Positions 1-10,052 of a DNA stretch of 64,000 nt are shown here, in pieces. The stretch's first letter is position 1; every line of letters starts with the position of its first letter. The notes beneath the pieces are model-generated. The model ran no database searches. It saw nothing but the letters and a program-made list of their open reading frames with translations, and was not told the DNA's origin. Source of the stretch: Pseudomonas sp. Au-Pse12 (GTDB taxonomy: Bacteria; Pseudomonadota; Gammaproteobacteria; Pseudomonadales; Pseudomonadaceae); assembly GCF_021341665.1 (NCBI RefSeq), contig NZ_JAJTTH010000001.1, positions 868,001 through 932,000 of the forward strand. The letters are read 5' to 3'. The position numbers were made by a program, and so were the translations under genes.

Positions 1-1478
1 GTGACCGCCGACGCCAGGCTGCCATCGACCACCAGCAGGCCGCCCTCGACCCGGGTCGGCCCGCGGTAGCTGCTGTCCCCGCTGAGCAGCAGCCAGCCGC
101 CGCCGGACTTGACCAGGCTGCCCTGGTACAGGCGTTGCGCGGCCGCCGCATCCCGGGCCATGCCGACCGCGTAGTCGCTCAGCTCCTGCTGGCTGGCCTG
201 AGCCCCCGGGCCCTGTTCCCAACCACGCTCCCTGAGGGTCTGCTGCCAGGCCTGATGCTCGGCGGCGTCCTCCACCTGGCGCTGGGCCAGGGCCTGGTCG
301 GAAATACCGTTGCTCCACACATCGCCCTGCCCGGCGCCGAGGTTGACCCTGAATTCCCCCAGCAACTGCCCGGGCCCGTGCAGCGCCCGACCCAGGTCCG
401 GCACACCCCAGCCCACCCGGCTGCCCGGGGCCTGGGTCAGCGAACCGTCGAGCTGGCGGGCGGTGGTCAGCAGCACCTGCAGGGCCTGCTGGTTGTCCAG
501 GTAGGGGTAGCGCTCCATCACCAGGGCCAGGGCCCCGGTGGCATGGGGCGCGGCCATCGAGGTGCCGTTGTAGGTGGCATAGCCGCCCCCGGGCACGGTG
601 CTGGTGATGGCCGCGCCGGGCGTTGCCAGGCACCAGTACTTGGCGATCCCGCACTGGTTGTATTTCTGCTGGTTGTTCTTGTCCAGGCCCGACACCGCCA
701 GCCAGTGCCCCTCCAACTCCGGCTGGAAGTACGGCAGCGCCGAACGCACGCTGGCGTTGGCGTAGCCGCTGTTGCCGGCGCTGAAGACGTTGATCACGCC
801 CCGGCGCGAGACCTGCGCCGCCGCATCGAGCCAGGTGCCCTGGCCGAAGTGCTGGGCATAGGCGGCGTGCAGGCCGTCCAGGGTCTGGTAGCTGACATCC
901 TTGGGCTGGCTGCCCCAGCTGTTGTTGATGACCCGCACCCCGGCGTCGGCCAGGGCTCCGTACACCGCCTGGAAATAGCGCAGGTCGGGGCTCGGGCCGA
1001 AGAGCATGCCGTCGTTGCCGTTGGTATTGCCGACATAGACCTGGGCGTTGAAGGCCACCCCGTGCATGCCGTTGCCGTCGCGGGCGGCGCCCAGGGTGCC
1101 GGTGACGTGGGTGCCGTGGGTGTCGTTGCCGGCATTGAGCCCCCCGGACACCTCGAACGCGCTGCCGTCCGGGTAGCGACCGCTGGCGATCACCGGGTGG
1201 TAGCGCAGGGACGAGGCCTCGGGGTGGGTCGCATCGAAGCCCGAGTCCAGGGCGCCGATCTTCACCCCGTTGCCGGTGAAACCGGCGGCGTAGGCCTGGC
1301 TCGCCTGCATGCGCTCCAGGCCCCAGTCCTGCAGGTATTCGGCAGAGCGCCAACTGTCCGCGTCCCCTGGCCGGCCGGCTTCCTGATAGGCGGCCAGGGC
1401 CGTGTCGGGCTGGCTCGCGGCAAATGCCAGGTACACCCCGGCCGCCAGCATGCTGAGCTGATGAACATTCACATCCAT
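1..1478 (-). CDS. Subtilisin-like (S8) autotransporter serine protease, N-terminal part, truncated by window edge
   Basis: The reading frame is open from ATG 1478 to the left edge, so the C-terminus is missing. The S8 catalytic triad is visible: Asp78 (ALDSGF), His121 (DTHGTHVTG) and Ser307 (NGTSMAAPHA). The first ~29 residues include a moderately hydrophobic stretch ending in DTALA, a plausible signal peptide. After about residue 460 the sequence becomes Gly/Ser-rich beta-strand repeat (GGWLLLSGDSSYRGPTRVEGG), typical of the passenger stalk of autotransporters, so a C-terminal outer-membrane barrel is expected beyond the window. It lies directly after lipA in the order known for the apr-lip locus, where PrtA/PrtB (PspA/PspB) proteases sit. 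An AAGAGA motif 12 nt upstream is a modest ribosome site. Secreted proteolysis is inferred from the family. Confidence 0.88.
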   Translation of the reverse strand, partial: MDVNVHQLSMLAAGVYLAFAASQPDTALAAYQEAGRPGDADSWRSAEYLQDWGLERMQASQAYAAGFTGNGVKIGALDSGFDATHPEASSLRYHPVIASGRYPDGSAFEVSGGLNAGNDTHGTHVTGTLGAARDGNGMHGVAFNAQVYVGNTNGNDGMLFGPSPDLRYFQAVYGALADAGVRVINNSWGSQPKDVSYQTLDGLHAAYAQHFGQGTWLDAAAQVSRRGVINVFSAGNSGYANASVRSALPYFQPELEGHWLAVSGLDKNNQQKYNQCGIAKYWCLATPGAAITSTVPGGGYATYNGTSMAAPHATGALALVMERYPYLDNQQALQVLLTTARQLDGSLTQAPGSRVGWGVPDLGRALHGPGQLLGEFRVNLGAGQGDVWSNGISDQALAQRQVEDAAEHQAWQQTLRERGWEQGPGAQASQQELSDYAVGMARDAAAAQRLYQGSLVKSGGGWLLLSGDSSYRGPTRVEGGLLVVDGSLASAV

Positions 1479-1614
1479 GTTGATGACATCTCTTGTTGTT
1501 GTTCTGGGATCGACTTTCCGTAACCGATCAGCAGCCGTGCGTTACTTCATTGAACCTGCTCCTTGAGGGGTGCCCCCGTGCCGTCATGGCGTTTTTCGGG
1601 CAAAGCTGTCGCCG

Positions 1615-1638
1615 CCGCAGGCCCTTTCGGGGCTGCGG
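1615..1638 (-). terminator. GC-rich hairpin between lipA and the serine protease
   Basis: CCGCAG/CTGCGG arms enclose an inner three-pair stem and a GAAA loop (minus-strand sense), about 30 nt after the lipA stop. No T-run follows, so it is either an attenuator or a processing/stability hairpin rather than a clear intrinsic terminator. Confidence 0.35.
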
Positions 1639-1666
1639 GAGCGTTACTGCAAGCCGTGTGTGCGGG

Positions 1667-3352
1667 TCAGGCGAAGACCAGGCTCGATCCGGACAGGCTG
1701 TCCATGCCAACCCCCACCAGGGTCACCGAGAACTCGCCGACACTGAGCAAGGTGTCGTTGCCGTTCTGCGACAAGTGCTGGCTGTAGTCGTAATGCGCGT
1801 CGACCCCGGGCACGCCCATGAACACCAGCTTGTCGCTGTTCTGGTAGCCGTGGATCAGGTCGAAGCCGAAGTTGCCGCTGAACAGAAAGGTATTGGCCCC
1901 ACCGCCACTGGAATGCATGACGTCGTTGCCGGTGCCACCGACGAAGGTCACGTTGGCCTTGTCGCTGCTCAGTACGTCATCGCCGCCATGGCCGAACAGC
2001 CAGTCGCCATTGACGCTGGCCACCAGCGCATTGCCGTAGGCATCGCCATTGAGCGAGTGGTTGTAGGCGGTCCACTGGTTGCCGTTCTGCAGGCCGTCGG
2101 CGGTCACGCTGTAGCTGACGTCCTTGCCGAACAGTTGCCACCAGCTGCCAGCTTCATGGCTGACCAGCGCCCCTACGTCGCGGGTCATGCTGATGCCGCC
2201 GTAGGCATCGCGGATGTACAAGGTGCCGTCGCCGTCGTTGGCGATGGAGAAGTTCTTCAACGGCTGTTGCAGCTCCAGGACGTTATGCCCCTGGCCGCCA
2301 TGGATGATGTTGTAGCCGCCGTCATCGCGGAAACGGTCATCGCCGGCGCCACCGTCGATGTAGTCATTGCCCTTGCCGCCGTGCAGCAGGTCGTTGCTCT
2401 GGGTGCCGACGATGAAGGTGCTGCCGGTGTGTTTCTGCGCGTACAGGTTGAGGTCCTTGACCCACACCTGATCACGCTGGCCCTCGGACAGGTTGGAGAC
2501 CACCACCGTCGAATCGCGGCTGGTCAGGTCATAGAAGTCCGAGTCGATCAGGCGGTTGAGGCCAGCAGCGTAATCCACCGCGCTGTGCGCCGACCAGGAC
2601 TTGGGGTTGAGGATGCTCTGGGGAATCAGGTGGCCAAGGAACGACGAGTAGTGATCGGTGAAGCTGACGATGTTGTTGGTCGCCGACTCCTGGGGCTTGT
2701 CGTGGGTGCCCAGGGACGAAGCGTTGAAGTGCGTGCCGTCCAGGGCGCGGAACACCGGGTCGTTTTCATAGCCGATGTTCAGCACCTGCGGGCCGTTGCC
2801 GCTCTGCGTTGGCGAGGCAAAGGCCACGTAGCTGGCGTCCTGGTAGAAGCCGCCCCAGTGATCCGTGCTCATGCTCGCCAAGCTGTTGACCCCAAGCCCG
2901 CCCAGGCTGTGGCCGGTGACCAGCACGTCGTGGCCGCTCAGGCCCTGGGCCGTGGCGAAGGCCGCCACCTTGCCCAGCAGGTTGTCGAAGGCCAGGCGGC
3001 TGTAGTTGTCGGCAAACCCCGAGACGAAGGCCGCCTGCAGGTCGTTGATGCCGTCCTTGAGGCTGTCGGTGCCACGAAAGCTGATGCCGATGGCCAGCAA
3101 CTGCCCGCTGGCGTCGTACTTGCCCAGCACCTCGACCTGGGCGTCGCTGACGATCGCCTGCTCGCCGGAAATCGTGCCCTGGGCGCTGACATTGCCCTGG
3201 TAGCCCAGCTGGCTCGCGCTGATCGGTCGCCAGGCGGTGCCCGGCAGGGCCTCGCCGGTGGGGGTGGAGGCGTACAGGGCCAACGTAATGGCCTCGCTGT
3301 AGAGGGCCTTGCCGTCACCGCCAAGGGCATTCTTGTAATCGAAGATACTCAT
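1667..3352 (-). CDS. lipA: Family I.3 RTX lipase secreted by the Apr type I system
   Basis: A 561-aa triacylglycerol lipase. The start ATG 3352 (MSIFDYKN) is chosen over ATG 3358 because GAGGA lies 6 nt from it but abuts the earlier ATG. The nucleophile elbow is GHSLGG with Ser149. Asp198 (GYENDPVFRALDG) and His256 (SWSAHSAVDY) match the spacing of the family triad. Calcium-binding RTX nonapeptides follow at about residues 325-345 (HGGKGNDYIDGGAGDD) and again near 455-480. The C-terminus is a hydrophobic uncleaved secretion signal ending SSLVFA. There is no N-terminal signal peptide, as expected for type I export. At 561 aa it is longer than the ~476-aa P. fluorescens TliA-type lipases; the extra length sits between the two RTX clusters. 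It lies 49 bp after aprF, consistent with use of AprDEF. Confidence 0.95.
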   Translation of the reverse strand: MSIFDYKNALGGDGKALYSEAITLALYASTPTGEALPGTAWRPISASQLGYQGNVSAQGTISGEQAIVSDAQVEVLGKYDASGQLLAIGISFRGTDSLKDGINDLQAAFVSGFADNYSRLAFDNLLGKVAAFATAQGLSGHDVLVTGHSLGGLGVNSLASMSTDHWGGFYQDASYVAFASPTQSGNGPQVLNIGYENDPVFRALDGTHFNASSLGTHDKPQESATNNIVSFTDHYSSFLGHLIPQSILNPKSWSAHSAVDYAAGLNRLIDSDFYDLTSRDSTVVVSNLSEGQRDQVWVKDLNLYAQKHTGSTFIVGTQSNDLLHGGKGNDYIDGGAGDDRFRDDGGYNIIHGGQGHNVLELQQPLKNFSIANDGDGTLYIRDAYGGISMTRDVGALVSHEAGSWWQLFGKDVSYSVTADGLQNGNQWTAYNHSLNGDAYGNALVASVNGDWLFGHGGDDVLSSDKANVTFVGGTGNDVMHSSGGGANTFLFSGNFGFDLIHGYQNSDKLVFMGVPGVDAHYDYSQHLSQNGNDTLLSVGEFSVTLVGVGMDSLSGSSLVFA

Positions 3353-3401
3353 GCTCATTCCTCTTTTTTATTGTCCCTGTGCCTGGGCCGCGCGATGCCG
3401 C

Positions 3402-4763
3402 CTAAGGCGTTGCACGCTGAGCGAAGGCTTCGTCGACCCTGGCCAGATCCTCTTCGCGCAAGGTGCCTGCGTAGTAGTGCAACTTGGTCCAGGCCATCAA
3501 ATAGTCATAGCGGGCCTGAGCCAGGTCGCGGCGTGTGGTGTACAGCTGCTGCTCGGCATTCAGTGCATCGAGGTTGACCCGCTCACCGCCGAGAATGCTC
3601 TGCTTGGTCGACACCACCAGGGCCTCGGCCGAAGCCAGGGCCTTCTGGTACGCACGCAACTTGTTCACCCCCGAAAGACAGGCACTGAATTGCCGGCGGA
3701 GTTCAATCAGGGTTTCCCGGGTCTTGCCGTCCAGCTCGTATTCGGCCTGCTCCATGGAGCGGCTGGCCTGGCGGGTCGAGGCCGAAACCCCGCCACCGGC
3801 ATACAGCGGCAGGCTGACTTCGATGCCGATGGTGTTGGTGTCGTAGCGCTGGTTGTAGGTGTTGCCGCTTTCCGATTCGTTCTGGCGCATGGTGGCGTAG
3901 GCGTTGAGCTTGGGCAGGTGCCCGGCACGGTTGCGTTCCACCTCGTAGCGCGCCACTTCGACCCGTTGGCGCTGGGAAGCCAGCACCGGGTTGTTGCTCA
4001 GGGCCAGCTCGTGCCAGGTGTCGTAGTTGGCCGGGCTCAGGGAGAACGACTGGAAGTTCTCCTGCAACGGGTCAAGGTCGCGCACATCGAGCGTCGGTTC
4101 GCCAATCAGCGCCCCCAGCTCGCGCAGGGCGGCGTCCTGCTCGTCGCGGGCCTCGATCTCTTCGGCGGTGGCCAGCTCGTAGCGCGACTCGGCTTCGAGG
4201 ATGTCGGTACGGGTGCCCTCGCCCTGCTGGAACATGTGCCGGTTCTGCTGGAACTGCTGCTCGAACGCCTTTTTCTTGGCCAGGGCAATGTCGATCTGGT
4301 CCTGGGCGAACAGCGCCTTGGTGTAGTAGCTGAGCACCCGCACCAGCAGCTCCTGGCTCTTGCCGCGAAAGTTCTCGTCGGCGAACAGCGCCTGGGCCAC
4401 GCCCTTGCGGTAATTGGCGTAGGCCTCGTAGTCGATCAGCGGCTGCTGCACGGTCAGGGACGAGCCGTAGCTGTCGTAGTTGCGCTTTTCGGTGACGGTG
4501 CCGCGCACGGTGTCCAGGTAACTGACCTTGGAATTGTTGTGGCCCTTGTTGTAGCTGTAGCCGACCTTGGGCAGCAGCCCGGCGCGGCCGATGGCGCGGT
4601 TCTCCAGGCCGGCGTCGCGCTCCTTGATGGCGCCGAGGAACACCGGGTCGTTGCGCAGCGCCTGCTCGTAGATCTGGAACGGGCCCACGGCCTGGGCCGC
4701 CTGACAGGCAAACAGCGCCAGGGCCGCCGCGAGAATGGAAAGCTTACTCATACGACGCGACAT
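3402..4763 (-). CDS. aprF: Outer-membrane channel of the alkaline protease/lipase type I secretion system
   Basis: A 453-aa TolC-family protein. A signal peptide (LSILAAALALFACQAAQA) is followed by a mature start VGPFQIYEQALRNDP and the two-fold repeated alpha-helical/beta-barrel architecture of outer-membrane efflux proteins. It starts 2 nt after the aprE stop, so translation is probably coupled. ATG 4751 (MSKLS) is an alternative start four residues in, with AAGGA about 11 nt upstream. With AprD (ABC ATPase) and AprE (adaptor) it forms the trans-envelope channel for RTX substrates encoded on both sides, AprA and LipA. Confidence 0.93.
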   Translation of the reverse strand: MSRRMSKLSILAAALALFACQAAQAVGPFQIYEQALRNDPVFLGAIKERDAGLENRAIGRAGLLPKVGYSYNKGHNNSKVSYLDTVRGTVTEKRNYDSYGSSLTVQQPLIDYEAYANYRKGVAQALFADENFRGKSQELLVRVLSYYTKALFAQDQIDIALAKKKAFEQQFQQNRHMFQQGEGTRTDILEAESRYELATAEEIEARDEQDAALRELGALIGEPTLDVRDLDPLQENFQSFSLSPANYDTWHELALSNNPVLASQRQRVEVARYEVERNRAGHLPKLNAYATMRQNESESGNTYNQRYDTNTIGIEVSLPLYAGGGVSASTRQASRSMEQAEYELDGKTRETLIELRRQFSACLSGVNKLRAYQKALASAEALVVSTKQSILGGERVNLDALNAEQQLYTTRRDLAQARYDYLMAWTKLHYYAGTLREEDLARVDEAFAQRATP

Positions 4764-4765
4764 CC

Positions 4766-6100
4766 TTATTCTTCGGTCAGTGCCGAGCCTGCCCGGTCGA
4801 GCAACGGCTTGAACAGGTAGTTGAGCAGTGAACGTTCGCCGGTGCGCACGAACATTTCCGCCGGCATCCCGGGCTTGATCACCAGGCCGTTGAGCTTCTC
4901 CATGGCCTGGTCGCTGACACTGCTGCGCAGCACGTAGTACGGCACGCCGGTTTTCTCGTCGAGCATCTGGTCGGCGGAAATCAGGCTGACCTCGCCAGGC
5001 ACGCGCGGTGTGCGGCTCTGGTTGAAGGCGGTGAACAGGATGTCCACCGGCAAATGCGTGCCGACCTTGTCCACCAGGTTCACCGGCAACCGCCCTTCCA
5101 CTTCCAGGTGGGTGCCCTGGGGCACGATTTCCAGCAGGGTCTCGCCCTGGCGCACCACCGCGCCTTCGGTGTGCACCCCGAGGTTGACCGCGATGCCGTC
5201 GGCGGTGGCGATGATCTCGCTGTGCTGCAAGTCGAAACCGGCGGAGGTCAGTTGCTGCTCCAGGGTCTGGGTCTTGAGCTGGGCTTCGGCCAGTTGGCTG
5301 CGCACCTCTTTCTGATATTCCTCGCTGTGCTGTTGCAGCTTGAGCCGGGATTCGAGGATGCCCTGCTCGACCCGCCCGCTTTCCCCGGTGTTCTGCGCCA
5401 GTTCCTGTTGCACCTGGGACAGCTGGCGCTGGTATTCCAGCAGGCGGTTGCGCGGGATGTAGCCGTTGTCCGCCAAAGGTTGCAGGTTGCTCAGTTGCTG
5501 GCGCAGCGATTCGGCCTGGTTGCCGAGGTCGGTGCGCGCCCGGCGCATGCCGGCCAGTTGCGCGGTGGCGCCTTCGATATTGGCACGGATGCCCGCCTGC
5601 TCGCGGGAGAACGCCTCGCGCCGGCTGCTGAACAGCTGGCGCTGGCCTTCCAGCACCAGCGCCAGGCGCGGGTCGTCACTGCTGCTCAGTTGCGGCGGGA
5701 AGTCCACCTGCTTGAGGTTGTCGCGCTCGCTGCGCCAACGCGCCAGGCTGGCCATGGCCATGCGGTACTGGGCCTGCAGCGACTGCACGTCCGCGGCCAC
5801 CTGGGTCTGGTCCAGGCGAAACAGCGGCTGGCCCTGCTTCACGCTTTCGCCCTCGCGCACCAGGATCCGGCTGACCACCCCGCTGCTCATGGATTGCACT
5901 GCTTTGCGCTTGCCGGACACCACCACCGTGCCCTGCACCGGAATGCCTTGATCCAGGGGCGCCAGCGCCGCCCAGACGAAGAAACTGCCCGCCCCCGCCA
6001 GGGCCAGGACCCAGCCCATGCGGGCGAAAAAGCCGGCGTCGCGTTCAACCCGTTCCGGCGCGTAATCCTCTTCGATCATCATGTTGCGGTCCTTGCTCAT
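4766..6100 (-). CDS. aprE: Membrane-fusion (HlyD-type) subunit of the type I secretion system
   Basis: A 444-aa periplasmic adaptor. A short cytoplasmic N-terminus is followed by one membrane segment ([20 protein letters not shown]). Then come the barrel-sandwich hybrid half-motifs ([26 protein letters not shown]) and a long coiled-coil hairpin rich in Gln/Glu/Leu at about residues 95-285. The C-terminal beta domain holds the conserved [22 protein letters not shown]. It overlaps aprD by 4 nt (ATGA), a sign of translational coupling. It links the inner-membrane ABC dimer to AprF. Confidence 0.94.
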   Translation of the reverse strand: MSKDRNMMIEEDYAPERVERDAGFFARMGWVLALAGAGSFFVWAALAPLDQGIPVQGTVVVSGKRKAVQSMSSGVVSRILVREGESVKQGQPLFRLDQTQVAADVQSLQAQYRMAMASLARWRSERDNLKQVDFPPQLSSSDDPRLALVLEGQRQLFSSRREAFSREQAGIRANIEGATAQLAGMRRARTDLGNQAESLRQQLSNLQPLADNGYIPRNRLLEYQRQLSQVQQELAQNTGESGRVEQGILESRLKLQQHSEEYQKEVRSQLAEAQLKTQTLEQQLTSAGFDLQHSEIIATADGIAVNLGVHTEGAVVRQGETLLEIVPQGTHLEVEGRLPVNLVDKVGTHLPVDILFTAFNQSRTPRVPGEVSLISADQMLDEKTGVPYYVLRSSVSDQAMEKLNGLVIKPGMPAEMFVRTGERSLLNYLFKPLLDRAGSALTEE

Positions 6101-7923
6101 GCGCCTGAGTTCCGTGTCGGAGCCTGATATTGCCGGCTCATGCTGAGGCCGCCGGGGGCCGCCGCTGCGGGCTTGGGCGCCTCCTGAGGCTGGGGCTGAG
6201 CCTGGGTCCTGGCCTGGGGTTGAGCCTGGGCCTGCTGGCCGCCGGCCAGGGCCTTGAGCACTTCCTGGCTGGGGCCGAACGCCTGCAAGCGGCCGTCATT
6301 GAGCACCAGCAGCTTGTCGGCCAGGGCCAGCACGGAGGAACGGTGAGTCACCAGCACCACGCTGGTGCCCCGGGCCTTGAGCTGGGCAATGGCCGCCGCC
6401 AGGGCGCTTTCGCCCACGGTATCGAGGTTGGAATTGGGTTCGTCGAGCACCACCAGGCTCGGGTTGCCATACAGCGCCCGGGCCAGGGCCACTCGCTGCT
6501 TCTGGCCACCGGACAGGCCGCTGCCGTCATCCCCGAGCACGGTGTCGTAGCCCTGGGGCAGGCGCAGGATCAACTCGTGCACCCCGGCCATCTGCGCGGC
6601 CTGCACCACCTGCTCGGGGTCGGCCTGGCGAAAGCGCGCGATGTTCTCGGCGATGCTGCCGGTAAACAGCTCGATGTCCTGGGGCAGATAACCGATGTAG
6701 GGCCCCAGCTCGTCGCGGTTCCAACGATGGATATCGGCGCCGTCCAGGCGCACGGTGCCGCCCAGGGTCGGCCATACGCCCACCAGGACCCGGGCCAGGG
6801 TCGATTTGCCGGAACCGGAGGCGCCCAGCACCCCCAGCACTTCGCCGGCATTGATGTTGAAACTCACCTGTTGCAGGGTCGCCACGCGTCGCCCGGGAGG
6901 GCCGGCGCTGACCGCCTCGAAACTCACCTGGCCCTTGGGCGCCGGCAAGGACATCGCCGTGTCGCTGGGCGGGAACTCCCGCAGCAACGCATCCAGGCGG
7001 CCGTAGGCGAGCTTGGCCGAACTCCACTGCTTCCACACCGCGATCAACTGGTCGATCGGGCTCAGCACCCGGCCCATGAGGATCGACCCGGCAATCATCA
7101 TCCCCGCGGTCATGTCGCCCTTGATCACCAGCAAGGCGCCAAGGCCCAGCACCAGGGATTGCAGGCACAGGCGCAGGGTCTTGCTCAGGGAGCTGATGAC
7201 CGAACCGGTGTCGCTGGCCTGGTTCTGCAGGCCGAGAAAACGCGAGTGCACCCCGAACCAGCGTTTGCGCAAGGCGCCGAGCATGCCCATGGCCTGGATG
7301 GTTTCGGCGTTGTGCAAGTGGCTGGTGGCCAATTGGGTGGACCTTTGCGAGTAGCCGCTGGCCTCGGCCAGGGGCTTGCGGGTCATGGCTTCGTTGAGAA
7401 ACGCCAGGGCAATCAGCAGCACCGCCCCCACGCTGGCAAAGACCCCGAGCCAGACGTTGAAGGCATAGATCACCAGCAGGTAGATGGGAAACCACGGCGC
7501 GTCGAAGAAGGCAAACAGCGCCGGCCCGGTCAGGAACTGGCGGATGTGGGTCAGGTCGCCCAGGGCTTGCCCGGCATGGCCTTCGCCGCGGGACAGGTTG
7601 CGCTCGAACGCCGCCTGGTAGACCCGCAGGTTGAAGCGGCGCTCCAACTGGCTGCCGATGCGGATCACGATAAAGCTGCGCAACACTTCCAGCAGGCCGA
7701 TGAACACGAAAAAGCCCATCACCATCAGCGACAGCATTACCAGGGTGGTTTCATTCTGCGATGACAAGACCCGGTCGTAGACCTGCAACATATAAATCGA
7801 AGGCACCAGCATCAGCACGTTTATCAGGGCGGTGAAACAGCCAACACTGACAAGAATGCCCTTATATTCGCCCAGTGCCTTAAACAGTGGTGCCGGATGA
7901 GTGATCTTCACCATCTTCAACAT
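6097..7923 (-). CDS. aprD: ABC transporter ATPase/permease of the type I protease/lipase exporter
   Basis: A half-transporter. An N-terminal transmembrane domain (from [26 protein letters not shown]) precedes a nucleotide-binding domain with Walker A (GASGSGKST), signature ([15 protein letters not shown]) and Walker B ([12 protein letters not shown]). The frame stays open upstream to 8019, but that stretch is AT-rich and lacks a clear ribosome site. ATG 7923 (AGGG 3 nt upstream) or 7914 ([18 protein letters not shown]) matches where related TliD/AprD proteins begin. From 7923 it is 608 aa, somewhat longer than the ~580-590 usual, because of a Gln/Pro/Ala-rich C-terminal tail after the ATPase domain. 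It powers export of AprA and LipA. Confidence 0.93.
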   Translation of the reverse strand: MLKMVKITHPAPLFKALGEYKGILVSVGCFTALINVLMLVPSIYMLQVYDRVLSSQNETTLVMLSLMVMGFFVFIGLLEVLRSFIVIRIGSQLERRFNLRVYQAAFERNLSRGEGHAGQALGDLTHIRQFLTGPALFAFFDAPWFPIYLLVIYAFNVWLGVFASVGAVLLIALAFLNEAMTRKPLAEASGYSQRSTQLATSHLHNAETIQAMGMLGALRKRWFGVHSRFLGLQNQASDTGSVISSLSKTLRLCLQSLVLGLGALLVIKGDMTAGMMIAGSILMGRVLSPIDQLIAVWKQWSSAKLAYGRLDALLREFPPSDTAMSLPAPKGQVSFEAVSAGPPGRRVATLQQVSFNINAGEVLGVLGASGSGKSTLARVLVGVWPTLGGTVRLDGADIHRWNRDELGPYIGYLPQDIELFTGSIAENIARFRQADPEQVVQAAQMAGVHELILRLPQGYDTVLGDDGSGLSGGQKQRVALARALYGNPSLVVLDEPNSNLDTVGESALAAAIAQLKARGTSVVLVTHRSSVLALADKLLVLNDGRLQAFGPSQEVLKALAGGQQAQAQPQARTQAQPQPQEAPKPAAAAPGGLSMSRQYQAPTRNSGA

Positions 7924-8077
7924 TTTCCCTGAGCTGACCATCCACGCCAAAAGCGCGAAACCAATATACGGTACAACTAATAGCGCGCCGAACTTGCTGC
8001 ATAAAGTTTGCGAGCACAACCTAACCGGACAGCTGTGATTAACAGCGACCCGGTTATAAGACTGCCCTTCAATAAAG

Positions 8078-8097
8078 AGGCGATTTAATGGCCGCCT
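8078..8097 (-). terminator. Possible attenuator between inhibitor gene and aprD
   Basis: In the minus-strand transcript AGGCG and CGCCT flank a 10-nt loop and are followed by CTTTATT. The stem is only five pairs, so it is weak, but it sits in an unusually AT-rich 203-bp gap between two genes of the same operon. It could lower expression of aprDEF relative to aprA-inh. Confidence 0.3.
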
Positions 8098-8126
8098 AGT
8101 ATTAAACGAACATTGCCGCCACTTAA

Positions 8127-8510
8127 TTAAGGCGCGCGCTGCAGGATTATCAACCCGTCATTGTTCACACGCGCTTCATACAGCCCTTCTCGCTGTCGGC
8201 TGAAAAAAATGATTCTTGAACCTTCGCGGCCAGTAATGGCAATCCCGTCGGGTTCCGGGAACCAGCCGACGGCGGCTTGCCCGAGCCATTTCGACAGGCA
8301 TTCGGCGCCATCGCCCAGGGCCGCATTGTCCAACAGTTCCAGGCCACAGCCCTGATCGGGCGCAGCCGCTTGCTGCAGTTGCCAGTGTCCAACCAGTTCC
8401 GAGGGGTCCGCCAAGCGCAGGCTGCTTGCCATGGTTGTTGCTCCATAAAAGATCATCAGCGTCGCCAGCAACCATCGGGCCGCCTTGCAACTGGAAATAG
8501 TCAGGGTCAT
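8127..8510 (-). CDS. aprI: Periplasmic alkaline protease inhibitor (Inh/AprI)
   Basis: A 127-aa protein. Start ATG 8510 ([15 protein letters not shown]) has GGAG 6 nt upstream; the frame is open 15 codons further but without a ribosome site. Residues 1-~28 form a signal peptide ending ATTMAS. The mature part [16 protein letters not shown] and a Cys pair (DQGCGLELL ... GAECLSKW) fit the I38 inhibitor family, a small beta-barrel whose N-terminal strand enters the active-site cleft of serralysins. It lies between aprA and aprD, as in other pseudomonads, and protects the cell from protease activated in the periplasm. Confidence 0.9.
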   Translation of the reverse strand: MTLTISSCKAARWLLATLMIFYGATTMASSLRLADPSELVGHWQLQQAAAPDQGCGLELLDNAALGDGAECLSKWLGQAAVGWFPEPDGIAITGREGSRIIFFSRQREGLYEARVNNDGLIILQRAP

Positions 8511-8603
8511 AGGGTGCTCCGTTCGCCCGCTAGACTCGCTCAGCCCAGGGGCCAAAGCAAGAACACAGAGCCGCTCTGCAGCGCGGCCCTGCGCTCAACT
8601 CAC

Positions 8604-10052
8604 TCAGGCGACGATGTCACTGACCGCTGCCTGGCCGACGGTGCTGACCAGGAAATCCGCCACGCCGTGCCCGGAGAAGTCCACCGACAGGGTGCTCACG
8701 CCACCGGAGGTGGTGAGGATCGCGTCACCCGCCGCGCCGGTGAAGGCGTTGACGAAGTGCAGGCCCGCGCCCTTGGTGATTCCGGTCAGATCGATCTTGT
8801 CCAGGCCGCTGACAAAATCCATGATCTGGTCGGCCGCGCCCGGCTTGGAATCGGTGCTGGCGCCGAACACGAAGGTGTCCGCGCCCGCGCCGCCCCACAG
8901 CTGATCCGCACCACCGGCGCCGTAGATGATGTCGTTGCCGGCACCGCCCTTGAGCACGTTGGCCGCGTCGTTGCCGATCAGCAAGTCGTTGCCCGAACCG
9001 CCAATGGCGTTTTCCACGGTCACGCCCTGGGCGATGGACACGTTACCCACCATGCCGCCAACGTCGGAGAAAGAGCCGGCATTGATGTTGATCTTCTGGT
9101 TCTGGGTGAACCCGGAGAAGTCCAGGGTATCGTTGCCGCCACCGTCCCATACCGAGAACACCAGCTTGTCCGCAGACGAGCTGGCGCTGTAGAAATCACG
9201 CCCGGTGTTGGAGTTGAACCCGTAGGTGGTGTCGCCGGCACGGGTGCTGTAGTTGGCGCCGTAGAGCTTCTGGATCGCCGCGATATCGTCCATCAGCGGG
9301 CCGGACGAATAGGCTTCGACCCCGCCCTTACTGAAGTTCTGGCTGGTATTGCTTTCACTCCAGTAGCTCATGACGCTGTAGCCACGGGTGTCCTGGCCGT
9401 AGCTGGCGTCCTTGTAGCTGGGGTTGCCTTCGCCGGCGTTGTAGTCGCCAGGGTGAGCCAGGCCCAGGGTGTGACCGATCTCATGGGTCAGGGTCTGACG
9501 GCCATAGTTGTTCAGGTCGGGGTTCTTGTTCTGCGTGTAGCTGCTGTTGGTCAAGTACCACGAGGTGCCGTCATAGCCGGCGCCGGTGCCCGGCAGGTAG
9601 GCAAAAGCCGCCGCACCATCCTGGCCACCGCTGTAGTTGCCAAAGGTCATGTGGGCGTCGCCACCCGAGGCTTTCTCGGTAAACACGACATTGGCCACAT
9701 CCGCCCACGACTGCATGGCCAGCACTGCCTGGGCCTTCTGCTGGGCGCTGAACTGGCTGAACCCGGTAATACCATGCTTGTACATCGTGCTCGTAGAGGC
9801 CGACGTCAGGAAGGTATAGGTCAGGTCGATCTTGCCGTTGCCGTTCAGGTCCTTGTAGGCAGCGCCGTCACGCAACAATTGCGTGGCGGCCTGGTCGGCC
9901 GAGTAAGAAGGTTTGCCATTGACCGTTAGATCGCCACCACGGTCGTATTGGTGGCTGAAGCTATTGATCTGGTTATACGCCGAACTTGCTGCGGCCAGAG
10001 GCACCAGTTGTTGTTCGGCAGATGCAATAGCGTTCTCTGTTACTTTCGACAT
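8604..10052 (-). CDS. aprA: Serralysin-family extracellular alkaline metalloprotease
   Basis: A 482-aa zinc protease (M10B). ATG 10052 is preferred over an in-frame GTG at 10058 because GGAAG lies 7 nt upstream. The zinc motif [11 protein letters not shown] is at residues 190-200, and the Met-turn SVMSYW follows at about 226. RTX repeats occur at about 345-390 ([39 protein letters not shown]). The C-terminus [17 protein letters not shown] carries the type I secretion signal. A short N-terminal propeptide precedes [12 protein letters not shown]. This is the AprX/AprA of milk-spoilage and biocontrol pseudomonads, first gene of the apr-lip operon. In relatives it is controlled by Gac/Rsm and temperature; nothing here proves that, though a GGA lies in its ribosome site. 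Confidence 0.96.
   Translation of the reverse strand: MSKVTENAIASAEQQLVPLAAASSAYNQINSFSHQYDRGGDLTVNGKPSYSADQAATQLLRDGAAYKDLNGNGKIDLTYTFLTSASTSTMYKHGITGFSQFSAQQKAQAVLAMQSWADVANVVFTEKASGGDAHMTFGNYSGGQDGAAAFAYLPGTGAGYDGTSWYLTNSSYTQNKNPDLNNYGRQTLTHEIGHTLGLAHPGDYNAGEGNPSYKDASYGQDTRGYSVMSYWSESNTSQNFSKGGVEAYSSGPLMDDIAAIQKLYGANYSTRAGDTTYGFNSNTGRDFYSASSSADKLVFSVWDGGGNDTLDFSGFTQNQKININAGSFSDVGGMVGNVSIAQGVTVENAIGGSGNDLLIGNDAANVLKGGAGNDIIYGAGGADQLWGGAGADTFVFGASTDSKPGAADQIMDFVSGLDKIDLTGITKGAGLHFVNAFTGAAGDAILTTSGGVSTLSVDFSGHGVADFLVSTVGQAAVSDIVA

Noticed and set aside
135..1523. A 462-aa plus-strand frame at the left edge
   Set aside because: The minus strand shows the complete S8 protease triad in an open frame that only lacks its end because of the window edge.
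7924..8019. An N-terminal extension of AprD starting at 8019
   Set aside because: It is encoded by AT-rich intergenic DNA without a ribosome site, and related exporters begin near [14 protein letters not shown]; kept only as an alternative.
8566..8578. CAGAG-CGG-CTCTG hairpin between aprA and the inhibitor gene as a terminator
   Set aside because: Five base pairs and a mixed T tract are too weak to support a call.
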